A DNA stretch of 57,255 bases from a virus: positions 1 through 57,255 of IMG/VR virus record IMGVR_UViG_3300049489_000428, one strand, 5' to 3'. Both the position numbers and the translations under genes were made by a program. Of the stretch, positions 22,001 to 31,994 are shown piece after piece. The notes under the pieces are model-generated. The model worked only from the letters and a program-made list of their open reading frames with translations. It was not told the origin of the DNA and did no database searches. Numbering within the stretch: the stretch's first letter is position 1; each line of letters opens with the position of its first letter.

Positions 22001-25000
22001 TTTACTGGCTATGGAGGAAAGAATTGTCTATCGCCAAAAATCTATGCTTGAAAGATTTAGTGATTTTGGAAAATCTATAGCGATAGCGGTTACTTCTGGC
22101 GCCTCACAGTTGGAGAATAAAATACCAGAGGTTCCAGGGAAAATTAAAGATGACGGACGCCCACAAAGAGTACCTGGGGCGACAGCTGCTGAAATAGAAG
22201 CCTATCAAAATAGAAATAATAAACCAAACAATGCTGGAACAACTCTTAAAACCTTATATGACAAGATAGCAAACGCTAAATCAGGCGAGGGTTCTTCCGC
22301 TAAGCTGTCTAAAGAATATGAGTATACTATTCAATTATTAAAGGCTCAGCTGGCTATTGTTAAGGAAATCTCTTCAATTCAACAAGATTTAATTGGCTAT
22401 GTCACTGCGGAGACTAGGGCACGCTCCGAGGCTTATGGTTATGCGTTAGCTCAAGCTAACTATTTAAAACAGATGGCTGAGTTAGATAATAGTGATAAAA
22501 AGGCTAATGGAGATAAGGCTGGTGCAGCGGCGGCTACTAAGGAGGCTAACAAACAAGCTCGAATCGTAGCTGAACAACTACGAGAGGAGTCCAACCGTGC
22601 GGTTTTACTAGAAAGATTGCGTAATGATATTGCTGCCGAAAAGGTACGTATTGAACAGGAGTATTATTACTATCTAGAGGAATCCTTAAAGATACAGGGC
22701 ACAATAGTGTCTTTTGCCAAAGAATTTAATCTTATGAGCTCGGCAAACTCTAGTATAGCTACCGCATCTTTAGCAGCAGAAAAAGAATTATTATCAATAC
22801 AGAAACAGCGTGAATTACAAGAACTAAAAATCTTTCAGATAAGGGAAGCAATATCAAAGGCCCAAGCACTGGGGGATACCAAAACCGCAAGCGAGCTTGA
22901 AGCAATGCTGCGCTCGTCAGAAAGTGCGTTAGCCAATCAAGAGAAACAGAAAAAGCTAACTGAAGAGAGAATTAGATTAGAACAGCAACTAACCGTAGAA
23001 CTAGCAAAACAGAAACAAATGTGGGATCAGATGGCCGCGGTAGGAGAAGCTCTGAGTTCAATTATAGAGTTTCAACTTAGCACTCAATCCAGTATTGTTA
23101 GTTATAGTCAAGTTTCTTATGCTAATGCACAACAAGAAGCAATTCTTATTATGCAGGCTACAAAGGCCCTTCGTGAAAAATTAACCCTACTCGGATTGAG
23201 TATGGAAAGTGAAGAAGGTCAAATAATTGCTCTATCAGAACAATTAAAAATATCTCAACAAATTTACGACAATAGAAGAAAGATCTGGGAATTAGCATCC
23301 AAAGATAATTCTGGAGCAGACTTCGGTAAAACTCTAGCACAAGGTTTTCATTATGCAGTTGAGGACTTTAGAAAGAATATGTCCTCGGCAATTACTACGA
23401 TTATTGGTGCCACTATGTCCGGTATTGACGCCTCTGTAGACTATATCATTAAGAATCTTAAAGATGGTGTACAATCTACACTCAAAGGAATGGCTAAGGC
23501 ATTTGGACAAACTGCTAAAGACGTTTTACTACAGTATATTGGAGATAAGGTTAAATTAGCACTTAAGCAAATTATTACTAATATGTTTAGTGATAAGGCT
23601 GAAAGTTTAGAAGATATAAACCGCAAAGTTGCCGAATCTATGAATACTGCAAGTAAGACACTTGCTGACGTAGACATCACTAATAAACAGTTAATAAACG
23701 CTTTAGGCAGTTTGGAACAAGCTATTAGAAATACTGCTGCTGCAAGCCCATCTTCAGGATATTCTGCAAATAACAATATTGATATTGCTCCAATGCAAGA
23801 CGCTATTTCCGATCTAAGCTCCAGTATGGATAAAGCTGGTGGAGATATGGATACCGTGACTAGTTCTATGGTATCTGGCTCTTCAACAATAGAGACTGCT
23901 ACTCAGGCCGCGGGTGGAAGTATGTTACAAACTGCTGGCTGGTTCGCAAAAGGTATAAGTGGTACTATGAATGCAATTAAAGGCATTCTAGGATCTTTTG
24001 GAGTTAAAGTTGGTGGTACCGCCGGTGCTGTAATGGATACAGTGTCTGGTTTTGGTAATATGCTTGGTAGCGTCGCGTCTATTGGCACAAATGCTAGTAC
24101 TGCACTCGGGTTATTAAGTTCGGCTTCTACTGCATCTTCAGGAGCCATGTTTAGTGCCTTAACAAGTACTACCGGACAAATGCTGGGCTTATCCACAGCT
24201 ATGGAGAGTGGAGCTTTTGCAATGTCTGGGGTAGCCGATGCCCTAATGGGTCTGGCTGCAGCCGCACCATATATTGCTGCCATCGCGATAGCAATTTTTG
24301 CCGCATATAAGATCTTTGGTAAAAAACGTGGTGGAGATAAATATGAAGGCTATGGTGGTGCTGGTGTTAATGATAAAGGCATTATAGAGGCATCAGATAC
24401 TATTAAATCCGGAGATCGCGGATTTAAGTCAGAAAATGAAGGTAAGAGTTTTGCAGAAGAATGGAGCAAAGGTGTTCTTAGTGGTGCAAAAGGCATCATG
24501 GATTCAATGGGAAGAAAATTATCCCAATCTGTGGAGGCTGGTCTAGGTTTTGAAATAGACGTCGCTAAAAATGCTACAGGGGATTCCAAAGGTATTGGTA
24601 CCGTTAAAAAGGATGGGCAGGTAGTTTATAGCAGTCTAGAAGGAGGTGCACCACATGGAGACGAAGAAGGTTTCCAAAAGTGGTTAGCGGATGAAGCCAA
24701 ACGTACTATGTTCGCAACACTAAAGGCTCAGGATGATCTACCCCAGAATGTTGCTAAATACTTTGAAACCATTGCTTATGATGCTATTAAAACTCTGTCA
24801 CCAGAAGAAATAACAGCTAAATTAGATTTTGTATCGGTACTAGCATATATTGACACCAATAACGCTAAGCTTACAAAACTTTTCGGTGAAAGTATCTATG
24901 ATATTACTGAAGAAGGATTGCAGGCACTACAGTTACAAGGTGAAAAATATTCAGAAACATTAGCTAGACTTTCTAATACTTTCGAAATTACTAATAAGTT

Positions 25001-26276
25001 TGCTTCCGTACTTGGTGTAGGTATTGACAAAGCTTTTGACAAAGTTGGTCTAGCTGGGTATGATATGCGTAACAAACTTATTAAAGCTGCTGGCGGACTA
25101 GAAGCATTTACCAATAAGTTTAATTTCTACTTTGAGAATTTCTACTCTGAATCGCAGCGTGGTGCTATGGCAATGAGTGAAGCACAAGGTGTAGTAGTTA
25201 GTGCATTTGCTGCCATGGGTCGTGAGATTCCAACAACTCGTCAGGGATTTAATGATTTAATGACTGAGTTTCTTGGAATGGGAGAAGCTGGACAAACGTT
25301 AGTAGCTCAACTACTTGATGTAGCTCCTGCCTTCGATATGATTCATGATGCTATTGAGGGTGCTCTACAAGTTATTGAAAGCGCACTTGACAGCATTCAG
25401 GCCAAAGCGTCTGATTTTAGAGAACAAATACTTGACGATACTCAATCAGATGAAGAGCGTTGGAAGAGAATTAAAGGTCAAGTTGACAAGAATGTGGATG
25501 TATTAGATACGATTAGTGGAATCAGCAGTGAAGATCTCGGTGCCCTCAGTGTCGCAGATATTGTAAAGAAAACTACTGAAGTACAAACTAATACTGAAGC
25601 TGCGATTGGCGGAGTTCAAAAACTTTGGGATAGTTTATCCGAGGATGAGAAGAAGATCCGCGGACCAGAATTTTTAAGATGGATAGATACTATTGAGTCT
25701 AATAGCGCTACCATTTTAGCAAGACTTGGTCAAGCTGCTCTAGCAAAAGGTGGGGACGTGGATGAAAACGGGGTACCCGTAACTAAACCCTCTACAACGC
25801 CAGAAACCACTAATGCTCTTCTAGAAGGTCTTCCTGAAAGTCTAGCAACCAAATTAGATGCAAGTTTTGTAACTGGAGCTAATCTAATTGCGACCAGCCT
25901 ACAAGGGGTATTTAATGGTTTTGCCACTACGTTAACTGATGCACTATATGGAACTCCTTCTGCATTGACGGATATGGGAGAGTTACCTGCGGCGGAAGGA
26001 CAACCGGAAATTGATACTTTCAAAGTCTCAATGGAGCTGCTAGATACTATCCAACAAAAATCAAGACAAAATCAAGAAGACTTAATGGCCCAGCAACAGC
26101 AGGCCTTTGACAGAATAGCGGCAGAACTCCTGGATGCTGCTAGAACAATGGTAAATGCTGCTGCTGGCCAACAATCCGCTGCTAACACAATGCATCAAGC
26201 TGCTAATGCAATTCCAAGCAAGTTTGAGATCAAAGTGGAGCAGGAAAAAACTTCAGGTAATTCAATTGGAGTGTAA
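19080..26276 (+). CDS. tape measure protein, 2398 aa
   Basis: The longest gene of the window, right after the chaperones. Ala-rich N-terminus; hydrophobic segments at about 100-115, 305-320, 555-600 and 1725-1745 (AAAPYIAAIAIAIFAAY); long coiled-coil regions (about 330-510, 1070-1300, with many Lys/Glu/Gln heptads); and a Gln-rich end (DLMAQQQQAFDRIAAELLDAA). Tape-measure proteins set tail length and are injected with DNA. The size suggests a very long tail. No lysozyme or peptidase motif was recognised. Confidence 0.92.
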   Translation: MASYNSGPIVFKVTTEGLVQAAAAAQSVNKDMTAAAAAAGRMGKAASGALKQSQSGLFAENREYGQARGVTGMTGAGGRDFAKQAEGLGGLVRLYATFAANIFAVSMAFEALKRSFQFEQLQRASDAFAVTTGKNLSYVAQQMKELSQGALTDKAAQSYANYGASAGFTADQMKRLVVVAKGASQALGRDMGDSIDRLIRGTGKLEPELLDELGLLTRTKQAGIEYGKSIGKTFEQLTQFEKTQAFVNAVLKEGEQKFGAVAAAVNVSPFERLQAAVVNAGTSILNVLNKAIAPLASFLANNSSALYGGIIAAILYLAKTALPMLNKASDEANLKAIANSKKELEYHKTKRTELAEQMKIQQQYASTTTRQYDEQIAAYRKEADSYIKEMTRKMDANSAFRKAAATPGFTSQTKFGKDNLTSEQYLTQLRDRQIKIAQQLEGVDARRAAHAELLAARYDKQVTAARNLQAAEQLLVELHKERGQELAVVKQAEAEIARLKKDSVAEQKLFISDLKKGALVNIGSITQMDGIKAGFSTFKSEFAGIKTAAAEAGTSISKLGMAGFAASSMIKIGINGIIGSMGKLMAAFGWISFAIVMFDTLASAFGGYNKGIDKLIESQSTFDKVLQNSAGQIGIFQKMASGVDGTTASFIKLKEYSGNVLTGIAEGISEISKAFNTFNNESGPVTAIKERALKIFDADATTKQAEQLKTSIITALATVTPEDKKKVESAVLSAIPNAKTMNDALSIIGSSSANALAGIGNSLAISFTQLDLVLKNQNSSLKQAKEAWKNLGDEMTKLGEKEIVKNPKLKGVAQALDSIIQSLDSADTSKAQEMFASLGEDNFVQLIALGEKYKVDMTEVTAAVYAARDAELQRAAAIRLAASEEEAAAKKRAERILTVADHFNRIGSKQDSFNAQDKNLDEDNLTSGGATSILKKMAEEKEALMELKKDILSDKQFKEDPAAAAAAAKSIDAILLAMEERIVYRQKSMLERFSDFGKSIAIAVTSGASQLENKIPEVPGKIKDDGRPQRVPGATAAEIEAYQNRNNKPNNAGTTLKTLYDKIANAKSGEGSSAKLSKEYEYTIQLLKAQLAIVKEISSIQQDLIGYVTAETRARSEAYGYALAQANYLKQMAELDNSDKKANGDKAGAAAATKEANKQARIVAEQLREESNRAVLLERLRNDIAAEKVRIEQEYYYYLEESLKIQGTIVSFAKEFNLMSSANSSIATASLAAEKELLSIQKQRELQELKIFQIREAISKAQALGDTKTASELEAMLRSSESALANQEKQKKLTEERIRLEQQLTVELAKQKQMWDQMAAVGEALSSIIEFQLSTQSSIVSYSQVSYANAQQEAILIMQATKALREKLTLLGLSMESEEGQIIALSEQLKISQQIYDNRRKIWELASKDNSGADFGKTLAQGFHYAVEDFRKNMSSAITTIIGATMSGIDASVDYIIKNLKDGVQSTLKGMAKAFGQTAKDVLLQYIGDKVKLALKQIITNMFSDKAESLEDINRKVAESMNTASKTLADVDITNKQLINALGSLEQAIRNTAAASPSSGYSANNNIDIAPMQDAISDLSSSMDKAGGDMDTVTSSMVSGSSTIETATQAAGGSMLQTAGWFAKGISGTMNAIKGILGSFGVKVGGTAGAVMDTVSGFGNMLGSVASIGTNASTALGLLSSASTASSGAMFSALTSTTGQMLGLSTAMESGAFAMSGVADALMGLAAAAPYIAAIAIAIFAAYKIFGKKRGGDKYEGYGGAGVNDKGIIEASDTIKSGDRGFKSENEGKSFAEEWSKGVLSGAKGIMDSMGRKLSQSVEAGLGFEIDVAKNATGDSKGIGTVKKDGQVVYSSLEGGAPHGDEEGFQKWLADEAKRTMFATLKAQDDLPQNVAKYFETIAYDAIKTLSPEEITAKLDFVSVLAYIDTNNAKLTKLFGESIYDITEEGLQALQLQGEKYSETLARLSNTFEITNKFASVLGVGIDKAFDKVGLAGYDMRNKLIKAAGGLEAFTNKFNFYFENFYSESQRGAMAMSEAQGVVVSAFAAMGREIPTTRQGFNDLMTEFLGMGEAGQTLVAQLLDVAPAFDMIHDAIEGALQVIESALDSIQAKASDFREQILDDTQSDEERWKRIKGQVDKNVDVLDTISGISSEDLGALSVADIVKKTTEVQTNTEAAIGGVQKLWDSLSEDEKKIRGPEFLRWIDTIESNSATILARLGQAALAKGGDVDENGVPVTKPSTTPETTNALLEGLPESLATKLDASFVTGANLIATSLQGVFNGFATTLTDALYGTPSALTDMGELPAAEGQPEIDTFKVSMELLDTIQQKSRQNQEDLMAQQQQAFDRIAAELLDAARTMVNAAAGQQSAANTMHQAANAIPSKFEIKVEQEKTSGNSIGV

Positions 26277-26279
26277 TTA

Positions 26280-27035
26280 ATGAGAGACTTAACGGCTTCG
26301 TTAAGTAATCAGATAGCTGGGCGTTTCGTACGCCCAGCTTATTTGGTTAAACTTAAGTACAATGCAGTACAATATTTTCGCTGGTGTACTGGCGAAAACA
26401 CTATTGATTGGGCCGGGGATAGTTTAGACTACACTTCTCAGGGACTTGATATAAAGAATCTCGGCTGGGATCTAAACACTACTGGAAGAATCACTATAAC
26501 GGTACAGAATTTAGATAATGTAATTGGGCAAACTATATTAGCTAACGATTTAGCCGGTATGCCTGCTCAGGTGTGGATGATTTATCTATATGATAAGTTA
26601 ATTCTATACTCAGCAACTAGTCACGCTTCTGGAGCGACTACTTTTAGTATAACGGAAGCAATCCCCAAAGATATACCAAGTACAGGTACTTTATATCTAT
26701 CCAATACTCAATCATTTACATACTCAGCAATAAATGGTAGGTCTTTTGCCTGTTCTTCACTTCCTAGAGTTATTAATAGTGGAGAGCCAGTATATATCAA
26801 TAGAACTGGTCAATACGCAGTTTCTGATGCGATTCAGGTATTTGATGGAATTATTGATGATGCCGAAATAACAGAAAAACAGTGCGTTATTAATTGTGTA
26901 CCGGACAGCTTTTTAACCCAGTATACACCACGACGCAGAATAAATAAAGATAATGGTTTTAATGTTTTACCTCAGACAGGATTAAAGATACAATGGGGTA
27001 GCGAGTTGTTTGTTTTAGAGAAGGCGGATTATTAA
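26280..27035 (+). CDS. distal tail/hub protein (DUF2163-like)
   Basis: 251 aa starting MRDLTASLSNQIAGRFVRPAYLVKLKY, followed by RWCTGENTIDWAGDSLDYTS and a beta-rich body, ending PQTGLKIQWGSELF. The W/Y-rich start is seen in distal-tail and hub proteins downstream of tape-measure genes. It likely forms the ring joining tube and tip. It abuts the tape measure (3 bp) and overlaps the next gene. Confidence 0.65.
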   Translation: MRDLTASLSNQIAGRFVRPAYLVKLKYNAVQYFRWCTGENTIDWAGDSLDYTSQGLDIKNLGWDLNTTGRITITVQNLDNVIGQTILANDLAGMPAQVWMIYLYDKLILYSATSHASGATTFSITEAIPKDIPSTGTLYLSNTQSFTYSAINGRSFACSSLPRVINSGEPVYINRTGQYAVSDAIQVFDGIIDDAEITEKQCVINCVPDSFLTQYTPRRRINKDNGFNVLPQTGLKIQWGSELFVLEKADY

Positions 27036-27376
27036 TGGCTAGCACATATTCTACATCATATAGTCAGGCTGTAGAATCGGAAGAATCTTTATACGATGAA
27101 ATTATCGTAGATAGAACTGTGGCCGGGCTTATTAAGACTAGGGTATTGATTCCGACTTCTAATATTAAACTACAGTTTAAAGTAGTTCATCCGGTACTTA
27201 CACAAGCACAGAAAGATGCGGTAATTACCTTCTATAAAGATAATAGAGATATTGATTTTTACTTTACTTGGAAAGCAAATAATACTCAGTATCTCGTAAG
27301 ATATACGAGTGTTCCTATAGTTAGCATTATTGGTGGTGGATTTTATAAAGTAGAATTCACGGTAGCGGAGGTATAG
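27035..27376 (+). CDS. minor tail tip protein, 113 aa
   Basis: MASTYSTSYSQAVESEESLYDEIIV... with a beta-sandwich pattern (KLQFKVVHPVLTQAQKDAVITFYKDNRDIDFYF). The phrase of a drop-in numerical turn (AQKDAVITFYKDN) occurs in small tail proteins between distal tail and central tip genes. It abuts both neighbours. Tail-tip assembly is inferred from position. Confidence 0.6.
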   Translation: MASTYSTSYSQAVESEESLYDEIIVDRTVAGLIKTRVLIPTSNIKLQFKVVHPVLTQAQKDAVITFYKDNRDIDFYFTWKANNTQYLVRYTSVPIVSIIGGGFYKVEFTVAEV

Positions 27377-27377
27377 T

Positions 27378-30300
27378 ATGGGTACTGTAGCTTATGTAGA
27401 GAAAAATTACGCTCCAGGATACGTCTATACTCCAGATCCACCGAGAGAGACTATGAACAAATCCGATAGTAAATCGGATAAACGACAAACGATGTTTAAC
27501 GCTGAGGGGGGAGTAATTCCTGTTATCTACGGTACTCAGCGTGTAGGTGGAAAGATATTTGCAATACGACATGCATTTAATTCTCTACATATCGGAGTTA
27601 TTTTTTGCGAAGGACCCGTAGATAGCTTCGTATCCTTAGAGGTAAATGATAAACCTGTTTCTGAATATACATCTATTACGTATCAAACATTCACAGGTAC
27701 ACAGTCCACTTCCTCTTCGCTATTAGTAGCGGCATTCTCTCATGCGCCTACTACAACATATACAGACGTTCTACCCAATGTTTGTTATGCAGTACTAAAA
27801 CTTAAACCAAGTGAAGACTCTTCCGGATTTCCACGAATTACCGCAGTTATTAAAGGTAAGAAAGTATATGATCCTAGAGATTCTACTCAGACAATTGGAG
27901 ACACATCCACCTATAAATTTTCTAATAATCCGTCACTATGTTTAGCGGATCTAATACGTTCAGGAGTTTATGGACTTGGAAAAGAGTTTACTACTGAGGG
28001 TTGGAACTCTGTAGTTGAATGTGCTAATCTTGATGACTCATTAATTGGATCACCAACAGAAGTTAGACGTACTTTAGATATTGTAGTTGATAGAGAGCAG
28101 GAAACTAGAGCCTGGATTGAGACATTGAGGGGATATGCCTCATGCTTCGTCGTACCTGAAAATACTGGATCTTTAAAATTAATTCCAGATAAAATAATTA
28201 GTTATGCTTATAACTTAGATGGTAATGCTACTTCCTATGCCTCATTAACGGCTACGCCAACTATGCCCATCACTAATGGATTCTCGTTTGATGTATCCAT
28301 TAGACCTGATGCAACTATTTCTGCTAATGCGGTTATATTTGCAAAGGGAGCTTCGGCTTCCTCGGCTACAGATTACCTAGTAACTTACTCTCATGGAGCT
28401 AATAGTAGCTTTAGTATTAGTTTCAATAATACTGGTGGTACAAAAACATATACTGTTACTACCGGTGTACAATTATCAACAACTACTTTTTCGACATTAA
28501 GTTTTTCACTAGATAAAAATGGTGTATCTCGCGCACTTCTTACTACCGATACAGAAAGCCTTGGCCCACAAATAACTGTTTTGACGGTTACTAATCCTGG
28601 AGCCTATACGTATGCGCCAGTTAATACACCAACCTATGATTTCAGAGTTGGCTATCAAAACAGCTTAGTACCTTTTAAAGGACAAATAGATGAACTTCGA
28701 GTATGGTCACGAGATAGACTTGAAACGGAAATAAGAAAGTATGTAAGAATACCTCTGATTAAAAACTATGATGCATCTCTAGCAGTATGGTTACCATTTA
28801 ATGAAGGATATGTATCTAAATCATATAGTGGAAGTTGGACCAGTTCTAATAAGACTAGAGATCTAGTATCTGGTAATTGGGCGGTTATAAATGGACCAGT
28901 AACTCCTTGGTTTACTCCAACGGTTGCTGCACAGGTAAGACTATTCGCCCTGTATGATTTTATTAATTTTGATGGTAATAACATATTAGATAAGTCCGTA
29001 AAATTTAAGAAACGCGGTGTACTGAATGTTCCAAACATGGTGGAGATTGGATATACAGATAAGTCTGTAACTCCATGGATTGAGAATTATGCAAAGGTAG
29101 ATCAGTCAACTACAAGTAATTATAAGCCCTCTCGCATATCTATGCCTGGTATCGTTAGGTATTCACAAGCATTAAGAGAGGCTACTGAGAGATATAATAC
29201 AGCATTCTCAGATACAGTAATTACTTTTGGAACGTTTGATGAAACTCTATCATTAAATGTAGGTGATGGAATTCAGTTTCATCATCCACTGCTAGAAACT
29301 CCTGGGACTGTGTTTTTTAAACCATATAGAATAACTGGAATTCAACAAACTGGATACGGAAAATATAATTTATCTGCAATAGAGTATGAGCCGGCCGTGT
29401 ATTCTGAGACAGTAGCAACATCACCTACTTTCTCTGATACTAATTTACCTTCTGTTAACTCACCGGTTTCAATTACTGCTGGATTAATAGCCTCCACAAA
29501 TACGGGAGGTACGTCAGTAGCTGAAGAAGTTTATAAAAATCAGTATGGTATTTATACTTCCAGAATTAGAGCTATCTTTGCTCCTGCGGATTATCCATAT
29601 ACTTCCGAATATCATGTAGAACTATATAAAGCCGACGGAGTTACGAAACTAGAAGAAATTCGAATTCCTGCTGCGGCCACATTTACATATTCTAATCCAT
29701 ATGTTGGAAACGAGCCAAGATATAATTACGTAAGCTCTTCTAGTGTGAATCTATTAGAGAGTAATAATGCATATACAACTTACATATTAAAGATTTACAC
29801 TGTATCAATTTCTAGAACTCGTAGCACTCCAGTAACATTATCCGTTAGTACATCTGGTAAGAATATTGCTCCACCAAACGTATCCGATTTCAATGGTTAT
29901 GAAATTGGTGGCAGAGTATATTTATCTTGGAGTGAAGCGGCAGATATTGATATTGTAGATTATGAAATCAAATACGGTGATAAGGCCACATTAGCCGCAC
30001 TTAGTACAGATACTAATGTGCAGTATACGGCGGCAACACTATTAGATAGGACTGACACTCTTAGGTATAATTCAGCTAACATAGCTTCTGGAGAAAGACG
30101 TTTTTATATAAAAGCTAGAGACTCTGTAGGTAATGTATCTGCCAGCCCGTCAATTAAGGATATTGCTGTAACTAAAGATTCTAACAGTTTTAATGTTGGA
30201 ACTGCAGCGGTTACCGGTGGCACAGTATCTTCTAATGCCACTACTAATATGACGTCTTGGACTATGCGTCCGGATCCACAGAAGTGGTGGATTACTGATA

Positions 30301-31520
30301 TGGGTGATACATTTGCTAATGGTGGACAATCTCTGACCGCTGTAATTTCCGCATCTCCGACACTGTCATTCCAAAATCCACACACCAGCGGTAAGGCTGT
30401 TTGGTGTTCTGAGGTGGTAGATTTTGGAGCCTATGCGGTTGGTGGTAGTACCGGGTATTATACAGGTAACCTATCCTGTATTGTTTATCCAACTGCTATG
30501 CACGGTTCGTATACAGTATATATGGATTATTCTAGTACCAATGGCAATTTCTTAGCCTCTGCAAAAAATACAGACTGGTTTGAGACACTAGGTACGTCCG
30601 CAGTTGCTACATTACGTTGGGCTAGAATTAGAATAGAGAGTCAGAACAATACTACAGATGTTTTAATTGTAAGAGATAGTGCTACACTAAGCTTTGACGT
30701 TAACACTAAGGAAGAAGGTGGAATAGCTACTATTACTAATGGAACTACTGGTATGGTTAAAGTACAACTTACCAATAACTATAGTAAGGGAAAGAGTCTT
30801 ATTCTAACTCCGCAAGGAACTGGAGCAACACCACTAAGTGCAGTGTTTGATAAACTAGCAGTTGCTTCTGGAGCTCGAGATGGTACATTAGTACAATGTG
30901 ATAAAACCAGTACTGCTACAGAAACTAGTTGGTTTGGACTGACCAAAACAGGATTAGGAATAGCACTTCTGTCTACAGACTATATTGAATATGAGGTTTA
31001 TATTCAGCCTGGAAGTCCTGGTGAGTTTGGTAATATCGGGTACATGGATGCCGTAGCTACCGATGCAACGTGGATTGGTGCTGGTAGCTGGCTAGATCAA
31101 ACTGGTATTAATTCTGCTAATCCAAATGCTTATGGTACAACGGCGCAAGGCAGAGCATCTGGAGCTTGGTTTAAACGCAGCTTTAGTCTAAACTCCTGGG
31201 GAACAGCTGGTAAAAGTTTAAATACGTTATACTTTCCAGGAAGTAATTGGGGTACTAGTAATTTCACTGGCCAGGTAAGATATGGAATTCGCAATATAAG
31301 GATTACGAATGGTCAATTTGGCACAGAGCGTATAGCAATCTATACTACTGCATCACATAATGGTGTGGCAACTGATTATGGATGGACCACAATGACGGGT
31401 TCTAATACAATTGCTAATTTAATACTTCAGGCGCCTAACTGTTTCGATGTTTATTTATTAAATGCGTCGTCTGGTGCAAAATTAACTGGACAAGTTTCAT
31501 GGGTATTTAGAGGGATGTAA
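27378..31520 (+). CDS. central tail tip/fibre protein (gpJ-like) with LamG-like domain
   Basis: 1380 aa. Residues 1-270 resemble the lambda J-type base (GGVIPVIYGTQRVGGKIFA; DLIRSGVYGLG; RRTLDIVVDREQETRAWIETLRGYASCFV). Residues about 275-510 insert a concanavalin/LamG-like fold (NGFSFDVSIRPDATISANAV; GQIDELRVWSRDRLETEI; LAVWLPFNEGY). J-like tip sequence then resumes (GIVRYSQALREATERYNTAF). Next is an FN3-like unit (about 830-930, YLSWSEAADIDIVDYEIKYG), then a beta-rich C-terminus for receptor contact. Central spike and host binding. Confidence 0.82.
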   Translation: MGTVAYVEKNYAPGYVYTPDPPRETMNKSDSKSDKRQTMFNAEGGVIPVIYGTQRVGGKIFAIRHAFNSLHIGVIFCEGPVDSFVSLEVNDKPVSEYTSITYQTFTGTQSTSSSLLVAAFSHAPTTTYTDVLPNVCYAVLKLKPSEDSSGFPRITAVIKGKKVYDPRDSTQTIGDTSTYKFSNNPSLCLADLIRSGVYGLGKEFTTEGWNSVVECANLDDSLIGSPTEVRRTLDIVVDREQETRAWIETLRGYASCFVVPENTGSLKLIPDKIISYAYNLDGNATSYASLTATPTMPITNGFSFDVSIRPDATISANAVIFAKGASASSATDYLVTYSHGANSSFSISFNNTGGTKTYTVTTGVQLSTTTFSTLSFSLDKNGVSRALLTTDTESLGPQITVLTVTNPGAYTYAPVNTPTYDFRVGYQNSLVPFKGQIDELRVWSRDRLETEIRKYVRIPLIKNYDASLAVWLPFNEGYVSKSYSGSWTSSNKTRDLVSGNWAVINGPVTPWFTPTVAAQVRLFALYDFINFDGNNILDKSVKFKKRGVLNVPNMVEIGYTDKSVTPWIENYAKVDQSTTSNYKPSRISMPGIVRYSQALREATERYNTAFSDTVITFGTFDETLSLNVGDGIQFHHPLLETPGTVFFKPYRITGIQQTGYGKYNLSAIEYEPAVYSETVATSPTFSDTNLPSVNSPVSITAGLIASTNTGGTSVAEEVYKNQYGIYTSRIRAIFAPADYPYTSEYHVELYKADGVTKLEEIRIPAAATFTYSNPYVGNEPRYNYVSSSSVNLLESNNAYTTYILKIYTVSISRTRSTPVTLSVSTSGKNIAPPNVSDFNGYEIGGRVYLSWSEAADIDIVDYEIKYGDKATLAALSTDTNVQYTAATLLDRTDTLRYNSANIASGERRFYIKARDSVGNVSASPSIKDIAVTKDSNSFNVGTAAVTGGTVSSNATTNMTSWTMRPDPQKWWITDMGDTFANGGQSLTAVISASPTLSFQNPHTSGKAVWCSEVVDFGAYAVGGSTGYYTGNLSCIVYPTAMHGSYTVYMDYSSTNGNFLASAKNTDWFETLGTSAVATLRWARIRIESQNNTTDVLIVRDSATLSFDVNTKEEGGIATITNGTTGMVKVQLTNNYSKGKSLILTPQGTGATPLSAVFDKLAVASGARDGTLVQCDKTSTATETSWFGLTKTGLGIALLSTDYIEYEVYIQPGSPGEFGNIGYMDAVATDATWIGAGSWLDQTGINSANPNAYGTTAQGRASGAWFKRSFSLNSWGTAGKSLNTLYFPGSNWGTSNFTGQVRYGIRNIRITNGQFGTERIAIYTTASHNGVATDYGWTTMTGSNTIANLILQAPNCFDVYLLNASSGAKLTGQVSWVFRGM

Positions 31521-31993
31521 TGGCTTATACACAATTTAATACGTCTCAGCCCAACCAGTCGCAACAGCGTGGGCAGGAGATAGATACAACAAGAACTAAT
31601 TTAATGGCGTTGCGAGATTCCATTATTATAGGAATGGCAGCAGGCTGGTCTCTTAGTATTTTTGATGGGCCCGGTGCTGGAACAGCAATTGCTGGAACAA
31701 CAATGACCGAATCGGTTTCTGGTTATCCCACTATTGCTACCGTAGTATCCACAGCCCCGGCTGTTCCGGCACAACCAACTCTACTATATCACAGAACTAC
31801 TGCAATTAACACCCCCGGAGAAAGATTTTTAATGAGAATGGGGTGGAATGTAAACGGGTATCCAGATAAAATCAGATATTATTATACCCCCAACTATTCT
31901 ACTACAGCCTTAGATTTTATAGGCAGAGAATCTATCACATACGACGGTAATTACAATGTTACTTTAGTTACATGGGATAGCACGGACAGTTAA
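31520..31993 (+). CDS. tail fibre-associated protein, 157 aa
   Basis: MAYTQFNTSQPNQSQQRGQEIDTTRTNLMALRDSII..., with a helical stem start followed by a beta-rich domain (YYYTPNYSTTALDFIGRESITYDGNYNVTLV). It overlaps the tip protein (ATGTAATGG region) and precedes the Gly-rich adhesin by 1 bp. Likely an adaptor between central tip and adhesin; inferred from order. Confidence 0.6.
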   Translation: MAYTQFNTSQPNQSQQRGQEIDTTRTNLMALRDSIIIGMAAGWSLSIFDGPGAGTAIAGTTMTESVSGYPTIATVVSTAPAVPAQPTLLYHRTTAINTPGERFLMRMGWNVNGYPDKIRYYYTPNYSTTALDFIGRESITYDGNYNVTLVTWDSTDS

Positions 31994-31994
31994 T

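Noticed and set aside
19631-26023. Several 60-140-aa minus-strand ORFs inside the tape measure gene
   Set aside because: Ala/Ser/Pro-rich shadows of the tape measure frame, without ribosome sites.
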